This document shows positions 15,989 to 22,437 of a stretch of DNA of 22,437 nt, in pieces. The notes beneath the pieces are model-generated. The model was not told where the DNA came from, searched no databases, and saw only the letters and a program-made list of their open reading frames with translations. Source of the stretch: Phycisphaerales bacterium UBA7800 (lineage in GTDB: Bacteria; Planctomycetota; Phycisphaerae; Phycisphaerales; Phycisphaeraceae); assembly GCA_002480565.1 (NCBI GenBank), contig DLCK01000052.1, positions 1-22,437 on the forward strand. Reading direction: 5' to 3'. The position numbers and the translations under genes are program-made. The stretch's first letter is position 1. Every line of letters starts with the position of its first letter.

Positions 15989-17020
15989 ATGAAGCCAACC
16001 ACTATTACCATTGCCCAGGAACTCGGACTCTCCCGCTCGACGGTATCGATGGCGTTGCGTGATCATCCAGCCATCAAGGCTGCTACCAAGCAGCGTGTTC
16101 ACGAAGCTGCTCAGCGACTGAATTATGTCCCCAATGACATTGCCCGAGCGATGACCGAAGGGCGGACACGGGTGGTGGGCGTGCTTTGCAATAGTCTTGG
16201 GGTTCAGACCAATCAACGCTTTTTCACCCAGGCGGCTGAGCAGTTTGAAGCTGCTGATTATTTCGTCAAGTATCTTTCATGTGCCTGGGATCTGGATGTG
16301 GATACCGTGGCCAATCGTTGCGCTCGGCAGAAACTCTGCGCAGTGATCGGACTGCATGTCAATGAATCGCATCTGGCTGCACTGGCTGAGAAGTTGGGAG
16401 CTTACGGCATCCCGCTGGCGGTGGTCAGTCGGCTGTTTTTCGATCCCCGGGTGCTGGCGATCGGATCAGACGATGCCGATGGCGTCAAGCAGATTATGGA
16501 TCACCTGGTTTACCTGGGGCATCGACGTATCGGTTGCATTGCGGGTGCTGCCAATTCACCTGCGTGCATGAACCGGCTGGAGTGTTACCGCCAATACATG
16601 GCAAGCAATGAGCTGCCGATGCATGATCAGCATGCGGCCCTGGGGCATTACGATCCACAGCAGGTCACCAACCAGGCGCGCGTGATGCTCTCGAATCCGA
16701 CCCAGCGCCCCACCGCCATCTTTTGCACCAATGACACGACGGCATTGTCTGTCATCGGGGCAGCCCGACGATTGAACCTGCGTGTCCCTGAGGATTTGTC
16801 GGTGGTCGGTTTTTCCAATCTCGATTTTTCCGATCACATGGACCCACCATTAACCACCGTCAAGCAACCTTTCGAAAAGGTGGCAGTGCAGATGACCAGA
16901 CGCATTTTGGATGTGGTGGATCAACAGGATGGGGACTTTTCAAAATCCAATCCCGGCCAGCAATTGCTCAAGCCCGAATTGGTCGTGCGCCAGTCCACTG
17001 CAGTCGTCAATCAAAGCTGA
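15989..17020 (+). CDS. LacI-family transcriptional regulator
   Basis: 343 residues, standard for the family. The N-terminal helix-turn-helix and hinge helix are plain: 'TITIAQELGLSRSTVSMALRDHPAIKAATKQRVHEAAQRLNY' is described here as residues ~3-47, then 'VPNDIARAMTEGRT' as hinge. A periplasmic-binding-protein-like sugar domain follows (~60-335), with 'VVGVLCNSLG', 'LAIGSDDADGVKQIMDHLVYLGHRRIGCIAG' and 'TAIFCTNDTTALSVIGAARRLNLRVPEDLSVVGF'. No clear ribosome site is seen; the ATG is chosen because the HTH starts here. It lies 18 bp ahead of the pseudopilin gene and likely controls it and the glycosidase in response to a sugar. Two similar operator-like sites upstream suggest autoregulation. 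Confidence 0.95.
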   Translation: MKPTTITIAQELGLSRSTVSMALRDHPAIKAATKQRVHEAAQRLNYVPNDIARAMTEGRTRVVGVLCNSLGVQTNQRFFTQAAEQFEAADYFVKYLSCAWDLDVDTVANRCARQKLCAVIGLHVNESHLAALAEKLGAYGIPLAVVSRLFFDPRVLAIGSDDADGVKQIMDHLVYLGHRRIGCIAGAANSPACMNRLECYRQYMASNELPMHDQHAALGHYDPQQVTNQARVMLSNPTQRPTAIFCTNDTTALSVIGAARRLNLRVPEDLSVVGFSNLDFSDHMDPPLTTVKQPFEKVAVQMTRRILDVVDQQDGDFSKSNPGQQLLKPELVVRQSTAVVNQS

Positions 17021-17038
17021 GTCACAAGGAACCTGAAC

Positions 17039-17680
17039 ATGGTTGATCAACCCGTTGGCCGACATCATGGTTTTACGCTCATCGAGTTACTGGTGGTCAT
17101 TTCGATTATCGCGTTGCTGATTGCGATTTTGTTACCGTCCCTGGCAGCGGCAAGGGAGTCGGCCTATCTGACGCGCTGTGCCAATAATCTGAGGCAAGTT
17201 GGTTTGACACTGCATCTTTATGCCAATGATTCGCATGGCTATCTCCCAGGCGATACGGATTGGCGTGTCTCGATCACCAAGTCGCATTACCTGAATATCG
17301 ACAATAGCCAGGATGGTGGCTCAATCATGACCTGCAGTGTGCATCTGCGACAGCATTCGGACAGTTACGCCAAATGGACCTACGGTATGAGCGGATACAT
17401 CGGCACTTCCAGTTCTGCGCTGGGCTCCTCTGGTGGGATCAACAAAGTTCAGGAATGCCTCAAGCCCAGCAAGAGCATGTTGGTGATGGACGGATCCTAT
17501 CGCGATGGCGGATCGTATTTCAATGCTCAGCTTTTCCCCAGGGGGACCAATGCGCCTGAGCCTGTCCATAAACAGAAATTGATTAACGTGGCTTATCTGG
17601 ACAATCACGTCAAGACGATTGAATTTGCATCGCTTCCGACGACGGCTACGGGTAAAGATCAGTTCTGGCGTGGTGAATGA
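17039..17680 (+). CDS. Planctomycete-type pseudopilin (prepilin N-terminal methylation motif, short DUF1559-like)
   Basis: 213 residues. The prepilin motif is textbook: after a short basic leader, peptidase cleavage is expected after Gly11, before 'FTLIELLVVISIIALLIAILLP', with Glu at +5. A helix with 'CANNLRQVGLTLHLYANDSHGYLPGD' follows, as in the abundant pseudopilin-like proteins of Planctomycetota and Lentisphaerota. The C-terminal 'NVAYLDNHVKTIE' corresponds to their 'H-X9-DG' style tail. These proteins are processed by a type IV prepilin peptidase and sit on the outer side of the inner membrane; in these phyla they are found in large numbers near sugar regulators and glycan enzymes, with an unproven role in binding or passing polysaccharide. 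The position directly behind lacI is typical of that pattern. Confidence 0.9.
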   Translation: MVDQPVGRHHGFTLIELLVVISIIALLIAILLPSLAAARESAYLTRCANNLRQVGLTLHLYANDSHGYLPGDTDWRVSITKSHYLNIDNSQDGGSIMTCSVHLRQHSDSYAKWTYGMSGYIGTSSSALGSSGGINKVQECLKPSKSMLVMDGSYRDGGSYFNAQLFPRGTNAPEPVHKQKLINVAYLDNHVKTIEFASLPTTATGKDQFWRGE

Positions 17681-17743
17681 TTGGCTTGTGTGATCATCCC
17701 ATATAGATCGTTGGTTATGGATTCAATGCGGTTGTTTCGCCGC

Positions 17744-17748
17744 AGGAG
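17744..17748 (+). promoter_or_regulatory. Ribosome binding site that decides a TTG start
   Basis: AGGAG lies 8 nt before TTG 17757. An in-frame GTG at 17748 overlaps the site itself and is unlikely to be used. Confidence 0.6.
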
Positions 17749-17756
17749 TGTTTGTT

Positions 17757-19469
17757 TTGATTGAGAAATGTACCTGTTATTCTGCCATGGTGTTGGGTTT
17801 GATTTTGACTTTGCCGCTGGCAGCACAGTTGCCGGTTGAGGGTTTGGACAATCAGAAAAAAATCAAGGTTGTCAGTCAATGCGACAATCTGGAGACGATC
17901 TGTTTCCCCGGCGAATTGATGGATGTGATTTTCAGACTGATCCCTGTGAACCAGATGAATTGGAAGGATTATCAATCGGTTGAGGTGGCCTATGTCGTAC
18001 GCGATTTGCATGAGAACATTGTCAGCCAAGGGACCGCGGCCAGTGTCAATGCGGGTAACGGGCTGCGATGGGTCCGCTTTGATCCTAAAATCCCCGATGC
18101 CTCGCGAGGCTGGTTTGACATCAAACTCTATGTCATCGGCAAAACGAACTCCGACCGACATTGGTTAGGACAAGGCAACGTCACCGCTGCGATTCTCCCG
18201 CCTTTGCAAGCACGGGTTGAAAATCCTTATGTCGGTGTGAGTATGCCCAATGGCGGTGGGGCCGGCTCGTATCTGTCGGCTGCCAACGTGCTGGCACTTA
18301 AGCGCCTTGGTGTTGGGCAGATTCGCGTTTTCCTGCGATGGTACAAGATTCAACCTCACGAAGACCAACCACCGGATTGGCGATTGATGGATCGTATTGT
18401 CAATGTCGCACAACAATCAAATATCAATGTCCTGCCTGCAGTGGTCGGCACACCGGATTGGGCGGTGGACCCAACTGCCATGGCAGACCGTGGGCAGGGT
18501 AAACGTGGTGGGTTGGCACCGCTGCACACCATGCGACCGGACTCCCAAAAGTTTGCAGCCTTTCTCAAACTTCTGGTCAACCGTTACAAGGACCGCATCG
18601 ATGAATGGAGTATCTGGAATGAACCCAATGCACTGAGTTCACTCAATCAACGCAGTGTTAAAGATTATGCGATGATTGTCCGGACAGCCTATGCCGCGAT
18701 CAAACAAGCTGATCCCAATGCGACCCTCGCCATGGCCGGACTCTCGGGCGTCAAGCCGGATTACCTTTCGCAGTTAACCCGGCTTGATGCGTCATCTTCC
18801 ATTGAAGTGGTTTGCGTGCATCCCTATCGGTATCCCGATGCGATTCCAGAATCTGATTTTCCCAAGATCGGCGTCGGTTATGGGCGTCAGAATTTACTCA
18901 AGGATTTTGCAGACTTAAAGCAGGTGATGAGTAGAATGCCGGACACAGTGTCAGGTAAGGCCATCCGGCCGATTTGGGTCACCGAAGGTGGATACAACAC
19001 GTTACCCGGCTTCCCGCCGAAGTTGCATCAGGCCGTGCCGATCAAGACGCAGGCCCAACTGCTCGTGCGCACGATGGCGTTAGCCAATGTCGGGGGTGTG
19101 AGTCGCTATTACTGGTGGCGTCTGTTTGACACCTATGGTGCGAACATGGGAATTCTCGGTAACCAGGCAGTCGGCCATCAACCCAAGCCCGCCTACGTCG
19201 CGTTGGCAGTCTTCGAACGCATGGCAGGTGATATGCACAATGCGACCCATCAACAATTCGGTGATGTGCATGTGATTCAATACACATCACGCAATGAGCC
19301 TATGACGTTGGCATGGACGACTGTCGAGCAACGTCAAGTCAAACTGCTGACGGATAAGACATACATCCTGATGGACATGATGGGGATGCGTTTGAATGTC
19401 AGTGATGGGAATTTAAAGCTGACACCTTCGCCAGTGTACGTGGCGGGGCATGTGACGATTAAACCGTGA
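17757..19469 (+). CDS. Secreted clan GH-A glycoside hydrolase (GH39/GH5-like)
   Basis: 570 residues from TTG. A signal peptide covers ~1-24 (YSAMVLGLILTLPLAAQ). Residues ~30-155 form a beta-rich N-terminal domain. The catalytic (beta/alpha)8 barrel begins near 'NPYVGVSMPNGGG'; 'RVFLRWYKIQP' is the Arg strand, 'DEWSIWNEPN' holds the acid/base Glu (~289), 'VVCVHPYRYP' the His-Pro-Tyr strand and 'IRPIWVTEGGYNT' the nucleophile Glu (~410). The ~120-residue spacing and the order N-E-P then T-E-G are those of clan GH-A. A small C-terminal beta domain follows ('YILMDMMGMRLNV'). It resembles GH39-type or related enzymes; the sugar bond cleaved is not predictable. Three genes, lacI, pseudopilin and this one, are tightly packed (18 and 76 bp gaps), so it is probably induced by the sugar that LacI senses. 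Confidence 0.87.
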   Translation: MIEKCTCYSAMVLGLILTLPLAAQLPVEGLDNQKKIKVVSQCDNLETICFPGELMDVIFRLIPVNQMNWKDYQSVEVAYVVRDLHENIVSQGTAASVNAGNGLRWVRFDPKIPDASRGWFDIKLYVIGKTNSDRHWLGQGNVTAAILPPLQARVENPYVGVSMPNGGGAGSYLSAANVLALKRLGVGQIRVFLRWYKIQPHEDQPPDWRLMDRIVNVAQQSNINVLPAVVGTPDWAVDPTAMADRGQGKRGGLAPLHTMRPDSQKFAAFLKLLVNRYKDRIDEWSIWNEPNALSSLNQRSVKDYAMIVRTAYAAIKQADPNATLAMAGLSGVKPDYLSQLTRLDASSSIEVVCVHPYRYPDAIPESDFPKIGVGYGRQNLLKDFADLKQVMSRMPDTVSGKAIRPIWVTEGGYNTLPGFPPKLHQAVPIKTQAQLLVRTMALANVGGVSRYYWWRLFDTYGANMGILGNQAVGHQPKPAYVALAVFERMAGDMHNATHQQFGDVHVIQYTSRNEPMTLAWTTVEQRQVKLLTDKTYILMDMMGMRLNVSDGNLKLTPSPVYVAGHVTIKP

Positions 19470-19543
19470 GACGGGATAAAAAGCTTTGCGATTTGAGCAT
19501 TGCGTTGCAGTGCAGCTATGGATTGAAACACGATCAATCAATA

Positions 19544-19583
19544 AAAAAACCGCAGGCTGTCGAGATGACGACCTGCGGTTTTT
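19544..19583. terminator. Bidirectional terminator between glycosidase and Gfo/Idh genes
   Basis: AAAAACCGCAGG/CCTGCGGTTTTT stem with a 16-nt loop. The stem core is the same as in the terminator at 15131-15173. Confidence 0.88.
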
Positions 19584-19627
19584 CGTTTGTTTCGGTGATC
19601 CCCACGCGAACTGATGCACGGGGGAAA

Positions 19628-19660
19628 ACTTCCGGGTGTTCCGGGTGTTCCGGGGGGGGG
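19628..19660. repeat. G-rich microrepeat with a homopolymer run
   Basis: Three tandem TTCCGGG units (period 9, TTCCGGGTG) end in a run of nine G. The three short G tracts plus the long one satisfy a relaxed G-quadruplex pattern on the plus strand. It abuts the stop codon of the Gfo/Idh gene. Confidence 0.75.
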
Positions 19661-20764
19661 TTACTTGATGAGGACTTCTTTGCCACCCTTTTCAGCGGAT
19701 TGGTAAATGGCGCTGAGCATTTGCTGGACCATCAGGCCGTTTTCAGCAGCGATGATGGTGGGGGTACCTTCGAGAAGGTGGTTGGTGAAGTCACGGAGCT
19801 TGGAGGTGAAGAAGCTGTTGGGACCTTCGAAGCCACCGCTGCCCACGGGATTAAAGAAGTCGGGCTTGATGGTGACCATGTGGCCGTTCTGGTCGGTGTA
19901 GACTTCGCCTTCACCGTAGCGGCAACCGCCCTTGGTTCCCATGAGTTGGTAGTCCATTTCGTTCTTGGGCTGGATGTGAGCCGCGAAGGATGCTTCGATG
20001 TGAAGCACTGCACCGGTTTCCATGCGGACGTGACCGATGGCAAGGTCTTCAACGGTGTAGGTTTTGTAGTCCCAGTTGGGCCAACTGCTGACGATGTCGA
20101 CCTTGTCCTTCTTGTCACCGATGTAGGTGCTGGTCATGCCGACAGCTGCGACGGGCTTGGGGGCACCCATGGCATAGTGACACATTTCCAAAGCGTGCAC
20201 ACCGATGTCGATCATCGGGCCGCCACCTTGGAGGTGCTTCTGGCCGAAGACGCCCCAGTTGGGAATACCACGGCGACGCAGGGCCTGGACGCGTGCGAAC
20301 TTGATGTCACCAAAGACACCTTCGTCGTACATCCGACGCATGTATTGGCTCTTGCCGGTGAAGCGGTGCTGGAAACCGATGGCCAGTTTCTTCTTGGCAG
20401 CTTTGGCCGCAGCGATCATCTTCTTGCATTCAAGGGGACTCATGGCCATGGGCTTTTCAACCAGGACATGACAGCCGGCCTTGGAGGCAGCAACCGCCAC
20501 GGGCATGTGCTGACCGTTGGGGGTACAGACGCAGACGACGTCAGGCTTGAGTTCCTTGAACATCTTCTTGCAGTCTTTGAAGCAGGCTTCCTTGGCCACA
20601 CCGAATTCTTCAGCACGGTCATGGGCTTTGGAAAGGATCAGGTCGCAGAGGCCGACGACTTCGGCTTCTTCGATGTGCTTCAGCGCATTGAGATGAGCGT
20701 TGGAGATCATACCGCAACCGACGATGGCGTAACGCAGTTTTTTCGTGTTCTTCTTAGCTGACAT
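19661..20764 (-). CDS. Gfo/Idh/MocA-family NAD(P)-dependent oxidoreductase
   Basis: 367 residues. The Rossmann dinucleotide motif is 'YAIVGCGMISNAHL' (12-25), the family Lys sits in 'LVEKP' (101-105), and the active-site pair is 'GGGPMIDIGVHALEM' with Asp186 and His190. The C-terminal sheet domain is complete ('VEDLAIGHVRMETGAVLHIEASFAAH'). Members oxidise or reduce sugars and inositols, for example scyllo-inositol or glucose derivatives, and are very numerous in Planctomycetota. The substrate cannot be assigned. Codon use is strongly biased toward C/G-ending codons, unlike the AT-rich nuclease and more so than the left-hand genes, consistent with high expression; this also creates a long antisense open frame. 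A GGAG site lies 8 nt before the ATG. No signal peptide, so cytoplasmic. Confidence 0.93.
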   Translation of the reverse strand: MSAKKNTKKLRYAIVGCGMISNAHLNALKHIEEAEVVGLCDLILSKAHDRAEEFGVAKEACFKDCKKMFKELKPDVVCVCTPNGQHMPVAVAASKAGCHVLVEKPMAMSPLECKKMIAAAKAAKKKLAIGFQHRFTGKSQYMRRMYDEGVFGDIKFARVQALRRRGIPNWGVFGQKHLQGGGPMIDIGVHALEMCHYAMGAPKPVAAVGMTSTYIGDKKDKVDIVSSWPNWDYKTYTVEDLAIGHVRMETGAVLHIEASFAAHIQPKNEMDYQLMGTKGGCRYGEGEVYTDQNGHMVTIKPDFFNPVGSGGFEGPNSFFTSKLRDFTNHLLEGTPTIIAAENGLMVQQMLSAIYQSAEKGGKEVLIK

Positions 20765-20850
20765 TGATAAGGCTCCGTAGTGGCTATGGATTCCAATAAG
20801 TAAAAACGGTCACACACATGCGCGTGGCCAGTGATTGGCGATCAATTTTA

Positions 20851-20860
20851 CAAACGTTTG
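20851..20860. promoter_or_regulatory. Short perfect palindrome, operator candidate
   Basis: CAAACGTTTG, a 10-bp perfect palindrome with central CG, lies 87 bp upstream of the Gfo/Idh start and just downstream of the promoter candidate at 20876-20905. Operators of the LacI family have such a centre, but the site is short. Confidence 0.35.
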
Positions 20861-20875
20861 GAATAATTGCACGTC

Positions 20876-20905
20876 AATATGAGAAAACGATCAAAAAATC
20901 TGCAA
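20876..20905 (-). promoter_or_regulatory. Weak promoter candidate for the Gfo/Idh gene
   Basis: On the minus strand TTGCAG, 18-bp spacer, CATATT. The match is partial; chosen because the region is the only A/T-rich stretch upstream of the gene. Confidence 0.3.
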
Positions 20906-20993
20906 ATTGTGCTTGAGGATTCGGATTGAAAAGGCATTTTTACCGCAAAGCGAGGCGATGCTGTTTAAAATTTGTTGAAGTTGATATCAGCCC

Positions 20994-21084
20994 AGCCCAA
21001 GTCTGAGCGAAGCGAAGACTGGGAATACGCACTGTCACCAATCCTGATTGTCAGGGATATCCAATCCTTGCATTGGGCTTTTTT
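20994..21084. repeat. Structured intergenic element ending in a T-tract
   Basis: Part of a 443-bp gap without genes. A 7-bp outer stem (AGCCCAA at 20994-21000, TTGGGCT at 21073-21079) is followed by T residues. Inside are a hairpin with GTCT/AGAC over GAGCGAAGCGA and one with ATCCTGA/TCAGGGAT. The inner GAGCGAAGCGAAGACTGGG resembles dispersed intergenic repeats. It is not a tRNA: the T-loop and anticodon arm are missing. It may be a repeat unit, a terminator or a small RNA. Confidence 0.5.
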
Positions 21085-21126
21085 GCCTTGACAAAAAACA
21101 ACTGTCTTACAGTTCAAACGAACAAT

Positions 21127-21162
21127 AAAAAAACGGGAACCCATCATGTGACAGGTTCCCGT
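21127..21162 (-). terminator. Rho-independent terminator of the alpha-CTD/TPR gene
   Basis: On the minus strand ACGGGAACC pairs with GGTTCCCGT over a 12-nt loop and a run of seven T follows. Confidence 0.88.
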
Positions 21163-21207
21163 TGCAATTTTGAGTTATGCAGAAGATGAACTTCCGGGGG
21201 CCGGGGG

Positions 21208-22137
21208 TCAGGCGTCGAGTTGACGGAGACTCATGCCACGTTCGGCAAGCTTTTCGTTGATCTCAAGCAAGCTGGTCATGCCGAAGTTCTTGACGCCCAT
21301 GAGTTCCGCTTCGGTTTTGGTGATCAGGTCACCGATGAAGTTGATGTTCAGCAGGGCCAATGCCTTGCGGGCACGGACTGAGAGGTTCAGTTCTGCAACA
21401 GACTGTTGCATGGTTTCGTCGCCTTCTTCAGCACCTTCTGAGGCGCCAGCGACATCATTGTACATCTGTTGCTTCATCTGGTTTTGAGCCTGTTCACGGC
21501 TTTCACCCAGACGCAGGCCACGCTGAGCGAGCATGGTCTTGATTTCTTCCAGAGACGCTTCGCCGAAGTTCTTGTAGCTGCGAAGTTCTGCTTCGGTCAC
21601 ACGCAGCAGATCGCCGAGTGTGCGAATATTCATTTTACGCAGGGCATTGCGAGCACGGACAGACAGATCAAAGTCGGTCACCGGCGTGTCGAACAGAGCA
21701 CGCTGTTTTTCAAGGTTGCGATCTTCGTCTTCGTCGATCTTCATGTGGTTGGATGCCTGGATATCCTTGAGATACAGCAGGGCACGGGGGTGATTGGGAT
21801 TGGTAGCCAATACCTGAAGGATGCAGCGTTCTGCCTGAGCATACTGGCCACGGTCTTCATAGAGGACAGCCAGGTTGATCAGAGCATTCAGTGCAGGGCG
21901 TTCGCACTGACAAGCCTGCTCATAGAGGTGCAGGGCTTCGTCTTCTTCACCAACCATATCCAGGTTGTATGCCAGACGGAAGCAGGTTTCGGGGTTATCC
22001 GGGTCCGCTGCGTAGGCCGCTTCGTAGGCTTCAATCGCGCCGATGCGATCGCCATTGTTTTGAGCTTCGATGGCTGCGTTGATGTAACGCTGAGCCGAGA
22101 CGGTATCGCGGATATCGAGGTTTGCGTATGTGTCCAT
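21208..22137 (-). CDS. TPR protein with two RNA polymerase alpha-CTD-like domains
   Basis: ATG 22137 is chosen since GGGAG lies 5 nt before it; 309 residues. Residues ~14-125 are three or so TPRs ('RIGAIEAYEAAYAADPDN', 'EDEALHLYEQACQCERP', 'GQYAQAERCILQVLATNPNH'). After an acidic linker come two alpha-CTD-like helix-hairpin-helix domains: 157-211 ('LSVRARNALRKMNIRTLGDLL...KNFGEASLEEIK') and 251-305 ('LSVRARKALALLNINFIGDLI...KNFGMTSLLEIN'). Measured against E. coli alpha-CTD, Arg265, Gly296, Ser299 and Glu302 equivalents are kept in both; Asn268 is kept in the first but is Lys in the second; Lys298 is lost in both. Proteins of this design are characteristic of Planctomycetota. They are not RNA polymerase subunits; binding of DNA or of the polymerase is inferred. 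Codon use suggests strong expression. Confidence 0.9.
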   Translation of the reverse strand: MDTYANLDIRDTVSAQRYINAAIEAQNNGDRIGAIEAYEAAYAADPDNPETCFRLAYNLDMVGEEDEALHLYEQACQCERPALNALINLAVLYEDRGQYAQAERCILQVLATNPNHPRALLYLKDIQASNHMKIDEDEDRNLEKQRALFDTPVTDFDLSVRARNALRKMNIRTLGDLLRVTEAELRSYKNFGEASLEEIKTMLAQRGLRLGESREQAQNQMKQQMYNDVAGASEGAEEGDETMQQSVAELNLSVRARKALALLNINFIGDLITKTEAELMGVKNFGMTSLLEINEKLAERGMSLRQLDA

Positions 22138-22142
22138 TGCTG

Positions 22143-22147
22143 CTCCC
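22143..22147 (-). promoter_or_regulatory. Ribosome binding site that fixes the alpha-CTD/TPR gene start
   Basis: GGGAG on the minus strand, 5 nt before ATG 22137. An upstream in-frame TTG at 22149 overlaps this site and is unlikely. Confidence 0.6.
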
Positions 22148-22313
22148 AAGTGCTATGCAATAAGCCCAAGTGTACTGCGCTTTTTCAGTTCACTTAGGTC
22201 GTAAATTCTACCAGTCAAACCGCCACCTGAGCCACAGCTTGTGCATTGACAAGTTTATACAGCTCGCAGAAGCAAGTTTTGAACCCAAAATCTTAATCTA
22301 TTGAGTGGTTATG

Positions 22314-22437
22314 TCAAGTTTGGGGCGATGCGTCCAGGGCAAACGCATGTAGACCTTTGTGCCTTAGCGAGCCGTCACGTGTCGCGACGAAATCCGCATC
22401 TGGAGAAAGTTTGGGTATCAAACATGTTGTTTGTGTC
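22314..22437 (-). CDS. Probable C-terminal end of an unidentified protein (partial)
   Basis: On the minus strand one frame is open from the window edge to TGA at 22314-22316, about 40 codons; the other two frames hit stops early. The visible text (for example LSPDADFVATRDG and HAFALDASPQT) looks like ordinary protein, but no family is recognisable. It would lie 176 bp upstream of the alpha-CTD/TPR gene on the same strand. Confidence 0.35.
   Translation of the reverse strand, partial: TQTTCLIPKLSPDADFVATRDGSLRHKGLHAFALDASPQT

Noticed and set aside
19466..20761. A 431-codon open frame on the plus strand, opposite the Gfo/Idh gene
   Set aside because: It is the antisense shadow of a gene with strongly biased codons; the minus-strand frame has clear Rossmann, EKP and active-site motifs and a ribosome site, the plus frame has no recognisable motif.
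20994..21079. Possible tRNA because of a 7-bp outer stem and 86-nt length
   Set aside because: No TTCGA-type T-loop, no anticodon arm and no D-loop signature; the stem is followed by T residues instead.
21469..22197. A 242-codon plus-strand frame opposite the alpha-CTD/TPR gene
   Set aside because: Antisense shadow of a codon-biased gene; the minus strand has TPR and alpha-CTD motifs and a ribosome site.

Overview
The window looks like a piece of chromosome from a planctomycete, most likely class Phycisphaerae. The clues are a TPR protein carrying RNA polymerase alpha-CTD domains, a LacI regulator followed directly by a short pseudopilin with a DxH-type tail, several polysaccharide-active enzymes, mixed GC content (individual 60-base lines that I counted run from about 37% to 58%) and Shine-Dalgarno sites of uneven strength. 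No rRNA, tRNA, CRISPR array, transposase or phage gene was seen.

Left part (1-8090): the end of an unidentified gene, a small cytoplasmic GH29-like protein, a Bax-inhibitor-1/YccA membrane protein, a secreted protein with two DUF1566 repeats (minus strand), then a divergently transcribed secreted PL8 polysaccharide lyase followed by a large GT-C-like membrane protein with TPRs. The PL8 keeps all the family's catalytic residues. The intergenic region between the DUF1566 gene and the PL8 gene holds a clean inverted repeat and a good promoter candidate.

Middle (8091-13510): an Ldh2-type NAD(P)-dependent dehydrogenase with its own promoter and a strong terminator; a mosaic of short dispersed repeats; an AT-rich PD-(D/E)XK/DUF5655 nuclease-like gene that looks imported; a large perfect hairpin; then a minus-strand group rimB-like retropepsin / RimK-like ATP-grasp ligase / aspartoacylase-family peptidase. 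This last group is the most interesting system here: a putative amino-acid tagging and untagging module in which the ligase carries an extra C-terminal RCK_C (TrkA-C) ligand-binding domain and a basic tail, and in which a palindromic dispersed repeat sits between the first two genes.

Right part (13511-22437): UDP-glucose 6-dehydrogenase, a membrane double-zinc-ribbon protein, a LacI regulator with two matching operator-like sites 100 bp apart in its own leader, a pseudopilin, a secreted clan GH-A glycosidase, a Gfo/Idh/MocA oxidoreductase, a TPR protein with two alpha-CTD domains, and the probable end of another minus-strand gene. LacI, pseudopilin and glycosidase form a compact co-directional unit that probably senses and degrades a glycan. 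All four convergent gene pairs in the window are separated by a hairpin, three of them with T-tracts on both sides. Functions are inferred from sequence reading only; no database search was run.
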